From positions 1,360,369-1,424,368 of the forward strand of contig JAWPML010000001.1 of the NCBI GenBank assembly GCA_033344915.1: a stretch of 64,000 bases of DNA, in the 5' to 3' direction. Position 1 is the stretch's first letter. Each line of letters opens with the position of its first letter. Positions 61,333 through 64,000 of the stretch are shown here, piece after piece. Source of the DNA: Acidimicrobiales bacterium (lineage in GTDB: Bacteria > Actinomycetota > Acidimicrobiia > Acidimicrobiales > Aldehydirespiratoraceae). Below the pieces are notes generated by a model. The model did not search any database and was not told where the DNA came from. It saw only the letters and a program-made list of their open reading frames with translations. The position numbers and the translations under genes are program-made.

Positions 61333-64000
61333 ATGACCGATCTGCGCCAGTACCCACCGCACGAGGACTGGCACGACGTCACCTCACTGAACGCCAAGGC
61401 GTGGCCCGACCGGGTCGAGGAGCACCACTCGCTCGTGCCCACGACCTGCTTCAACTGCGAGGCCGCGTGCGGCTTGCTCGCCCACGTCAACCACGAGACC
61501 GGCGAGATCGACAAGATCGAGGGCAACCCGCTGCACCCGGCGTCGCGGGGCAGGAACTGCGCGAAGGGTCCGGCGACGCTGAACCAGGTGCACGACACCG
61601 AGCGGATCCTCCATCCGATGCGCCGCGTCGGCGAACGGGGCTCGGGCCGGTGGGAGCGGGTCACCTGGGACGAGGCGCTCGCGGACATCGGTGCCCGGAT
61701 CGCGACGGCGATGGACGAGGACCGACGCGACGGGATCATGTACCACGTCGGCCGACCCGGGGAGGACGGCTACGCCGACCGCGTGCTGAAGGCCTGGGGC
61801 GTCGACGGCCACAACAGCCACACCAACATCTGCTCGTCCAACGCCCGGATCGGGTACCAGAGTTGGATGGGCCACGACCGGCCCTCGTCGGACTTCGCCA
61901 ACGCCGAGGTGATCTTCCTCATCTCGAGCCATCTCGAGGCCGGCCACTACTTCAACCCCCACGCCCAGCGCATCATCGAGGCCCAGCAGAAGGGGGCGAC
62001 GATCATCTGTGTGGACCCGCGCCTGTCCAACACGGGGTCGAAGGCCGATCACTGGCTGCCGGCGTGGCCCGGCACCGAGCCCTTCCTGCTGCTGACGATC
62101 GCCCGGCTGCTGCTCGAGAACGGCACCTGGGAGCGCGACTTCGTCCGCCGCTGGACGAACTGGGAGACCTACCTCCGCGAGACCAGGCCGGACCTGCCGG
62201 TGGAGTTCGCCTCCGTGGAGTCGGCCCTGCTCGATGCCTACGCCGAGTACACGCCGGAGGCCGCCGAGGAGATGTGTGGCGTCGACGGCGACGAGCTCCG
62301 GGAGATCGCTGCGATCATCGGCGCCCACCCCACGAAGTTCGCGTCGCACAACTGGCGCGCCGCCGGCGCGGGCAATCTCGGCGGCTGGCAGACCGCTCGC
62401 TGCCTGTTCTTCCTCAACGTGCTGACCGGGTCGGTGGCCACCGTCGGCGGCACGAGCGGCAACGGCTGGAACAAGTTCAAGCCGGCCCAGCCGAAGGGCG
62501 CGCCCGCGCTGCACCAGTGGAACGAACTCTCGTGGCCCCGCGAGTACCCGCTCTCGTACCACGAGATGTCCATCCTGCTCCCGCACTTCCTCAACGAGGG
62601 CCGAGGCACGCTCGACGTCTACTTCAGCCGGGTCTACAACCCGATCTGGACCAACCCCGACGGCTTCTCCTGGATGGAGGCGCTCACCGACGAGTCGAAG
62701 GTCAAGTGCCACGTCGCCCTCACCCCGACCTGGTCGGAGACGTCGTGGTTCGCCGACTACGTCCTCCCGATGGGGGTCGGCACCGAGCGCCACGACGTCG
62801 CCAGCTTCGAGACGCACAACGGTCGCTGGATCGGCTTCCGCCAGCCCGTGTACCGGCGCTACGCCGAGATCCGGGGCGAGGAGCTCGACCACGAGACGCG
62901 CACCCACGAGTTCAACCCCGGGGAGGTCTGGGAGGAGAACGAGTTCTGGATCGACCTCTCGTGGCGCATCGATCCCGACGGATCCCGGGGAATCCGGAAG
63001 TGGTTCGAATCGGACGAGCGCCCGGGTACGCCGATCACGGTCGACGAGTACTACGGCACGATGTTCGCCGAGTCCGTGCCGGGTCTCGCCGACGATGCCG
63101 CCGCGGCGGGGAAGACACCGCTCGAGTACATGCGCGACGTCGGGTCGTACGCGGTGCCCGGCGACATGATCACGCCCTACGCGCGGCTCGTCGGCGACGC
63201 CGAGGTCGCCGACTGCGACAAGGGTGACGACGGGGTGTTCCGCAAGCCCGGCACGATCAGCAACTGGGACGGAACGCCCGCCGGGCTCGAGGAGATCAGC
63301 CTCGCCGATCTCGGGGAGGGATCGCCGGCCGTCGAGGTCGACGGCGAGGTGAAGGCGGGGTTCCCGACGCCCTCGAAGAAGCTGGAGCTGTTCTCCACCA
63401 CGCTGAAGGACTGGGGGTGGCCCGAGTACGCGGCGCCGACGTGGATCCCGTCCCATGTCCACCACCAGGACCTCGACATGGACGCAGGGGAGCGGATCCT
63501 GCTGCCCACGTTCCGGATCCCGACCCTCATCCACACGCGCTCCGCGAACTCGAAGTGGCTCAACGAGATCAGCCATCGCCATCCGCTCTGGATCCACCCG
63601 AGCGACGCCGAAAAGCTGGGGATCGAGGAGAACGGACTCGTCCGGATCACCACCCGCATCGGCCACTTCGTCATCCAGGCCTGGCGGACCGAGGGAATCC
63701 GACCCGGCGTCGTCGCCGCCTCGCACCACATGGGCCGCTGGCGCATCGAAGAGGACCAGGCCCGCTCGTGGGGAGCCGGGAAGGCCACGATCGACAAGCA
63801 GCCCGACGGCACATGGAAGCTGTCGCGCACCGACGGCATCCGCCGTTGGGACAGCGACGACCCCGACACGAACCGGATCTGGTGGAACGACACCGGCGTC
63901 CATCAGAACCTCACCTTCTCCGTGCAGCCCGACCCGGTCTCCGGCATGCAGTGCTGGCACCAGCGGGTCACCGTGGGGCCGGCTGAGTCCGGCGACCAGT
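61333..64000 (+). CDS. Molybdopterin oxidoreductase (DMSO reductase superfamily), 3' end cut by window edge
   Basis: The frame is open from ATG 61333 to the right edge, with 889 visible residues. N-terminal 4Fe-4S site C39-x2-C42-x3-C46-x29-C76 (TTCFNCEAACG ... NCAKGPAT). NSHTNICSSNARIGYQSWMG (about 161-180) holds C167, the likely Mo ligand, so it is a Cys-type enzyme. The molydop-binding domain starts near ERILLPTFRIPTLIHTRS (about 720). No Tat signal is present at the start. With the fused Fe-S/NrfD subunit it forms a membrane-bound respiratory oxidoreductase of the polysulfide/thiosulfate/tetrathionate/arsenate type. The substrate is not determined. Confidence 0.88.
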   Translation, partial: MTDLRQYPPHEDWHDVTSLNAKAWPDRVEEHHSLVPTTCFNCEAACGLLAHVNHETGEIDKIEGNPLHPASRGRNCAKGPATLNQVHDTERILHPMRRVGERGSGRWERVTWDEALADIGARIATAMDEDRRDGIMYHVGRPGEDGYADRVLKAWGVDGHNSHTNICSSNARIGYQSWMGHDRPSSDFANAEVIFLISSHLEAGHYFNPHAQRIIEAQQKGATIICVDPRLSNTGSKADHWLPAWPGTEPFLLLTIARLLLENGTWERDFVRRWTNWETYLRETRPDLPVEFASVESALLDAYAEYTPEAAEEMCGVDGDELREIAAIIGAHPTKFASHNWRAAGAGNLGGWQTARCLFFLNVLTGSVATVGGTSGNGWNKFKPAQPKGAPALHQWNELSWPREYPLSYHEMSILLPHFLNEGRGTLDVYFSRVYNPIWTNPDGFSWMEALTDESKVKCHVALTPTWSETSWFADYVLPMGVGTERHDVASFETHNGRWIGFRQPVYRRYAEIRGEELDHETRTHEFNPGEVWEENEFWIDLSWRIDPDGSRGIRKWFESDERPGTPITVDEYYGTMFAESVPGLADDAAAAGKTPLEYMRDVGSYAVPGDMITPYARLVGDAEVADCDKGDDGVFRKPGTISNWDGTPAGLEEISLADLGEGSPAVEVDGEVKAGFPTPSKKLELFSTTLKDWGWPEYAAPTWIPSHVHHQDLDMDAGERILLPTFRIPTLIHTRSANSKWLNEISHRHPLWIHPSDAEKLGIEENGLVRITTRIGHFVIQAWRTEGIRPGVVAASHHMGRWRIEEDQARSWGAGKATIDKQPDGTWKLSRTDGIRRWDSDDPDTNRIWWNDTGVHQNLTFSVQPDPVSGMQCWHQRVTVGPAESGDQ

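Noticed and set aside
59742-63227. A 1161-codon plus-strand frame over the redox operon
   Set aside because: It is an Arg/Pro-rich shadow of the iron-sulfur/NrfD and molybdopterin genes, which show all expected motifs in other frames.
61333-64000. Sec-type formate dehydrogenase, suggested by the nearby selenoprotein
   Set aside because: There is no in-frame TGA in the visible gene, and the likely Mo ligand is a cysteine in the SHTNICSS segment.

Overview
The window is a gene-dense, high-GC stretch with bacterial gene style: short gaps, many 4-bp ATGA or GTGA overlaps, and lipoprotein signal peptides followed by acidic Gly/Asp/Ser-rich linkers. These traits, the pathway content and several TANNNT promoters placed 6-9 nt before start codons suggest an actinobacterium, most likely of the Acidimicrobiia type. 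That placement is an inference from style and families; no rRNA, tRNA or marker gene is present. I see no insertion sequence, prophage or CRISPR array, and no gap longer than about 180 bases between genes.

Left part (1-20.6 kb): mostly single-gene or two-gene housekeeping and accessory units. They include a membrane-anchored protein cut by the left edge, a 1-Cys peroxiredoxin, an orphan response regulator with the remnant of its sensor kinase, a bacterioferritin-like protein, SDR and VOC enzymes, DUF2071, CIA30 and DUF427 proteins, a methyltransferase divergent from an HxlR regulator, a PAS-GAF-SpoIIE phosphatase broken by one extra G in a G7 tract, an ArsR/SRPBCC pair, a hydrolase/PLP-decarboxylase pair, NhaA, an epoxide-hydrolase-like protein and a CotH-family lipoprotein.

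Middle (20.7-54.2 kb): a catabolic region. It holds a TPP enzyme, two paralogous Baeyer-Villiger-type monooxygenases, a class II aldolase, enoyl-CoA hydratases and acyl-CoA dehydrogenases. A peptide/nickel-type ABC importer has its second permease fused to its first ATPase. A seven-gene co-directional operon (42693 down to 33855) encodes a biotin-dependent acyl-CoA carboxylase, an AtuA (DUF1446) protein, an acyl-CoA dehydrogenase, a TetR regulator, a TIGR03084-type protein and an enoyl-CoA hydratase; it resembles acyclic-terpene/branched acyl-CoA degradation clusters. Next to it is a branched-chain-type ABC importer operon carrying its own acyl-CoA ligase, which suggests import and CoA activation of an organic acid. 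An amidohydrolase with an operator-like palindrome and a SnoaL-like protein close this region.

Right part (54.2-64 kb): a sulfotransferase, a DUF1214-like protein, an SDR, a flavodoxin-like protein, and the main discovery: an ArsC-family thiol oxidoreductase (58065-58382) whose catalytic cysteine codon is TGA, followed 17 nt later by a hairpin with a GGUC loop. This is a probable selenoprotein missed by ordinary ORF calling. Beyond it lie a 20-bp repeat array with a 26-bp perfect inverted repeat, an aminotransferase, and an energy-metabolism operon with an iron-sulfur protein fused to an NrfD-type membrane anchor and a molybdopterin oxidoreductase cut by the right edge. The 14-base sequence TTGTCCGTACATTT occurs upstream of both the peroxiredoxin and this redox operon.
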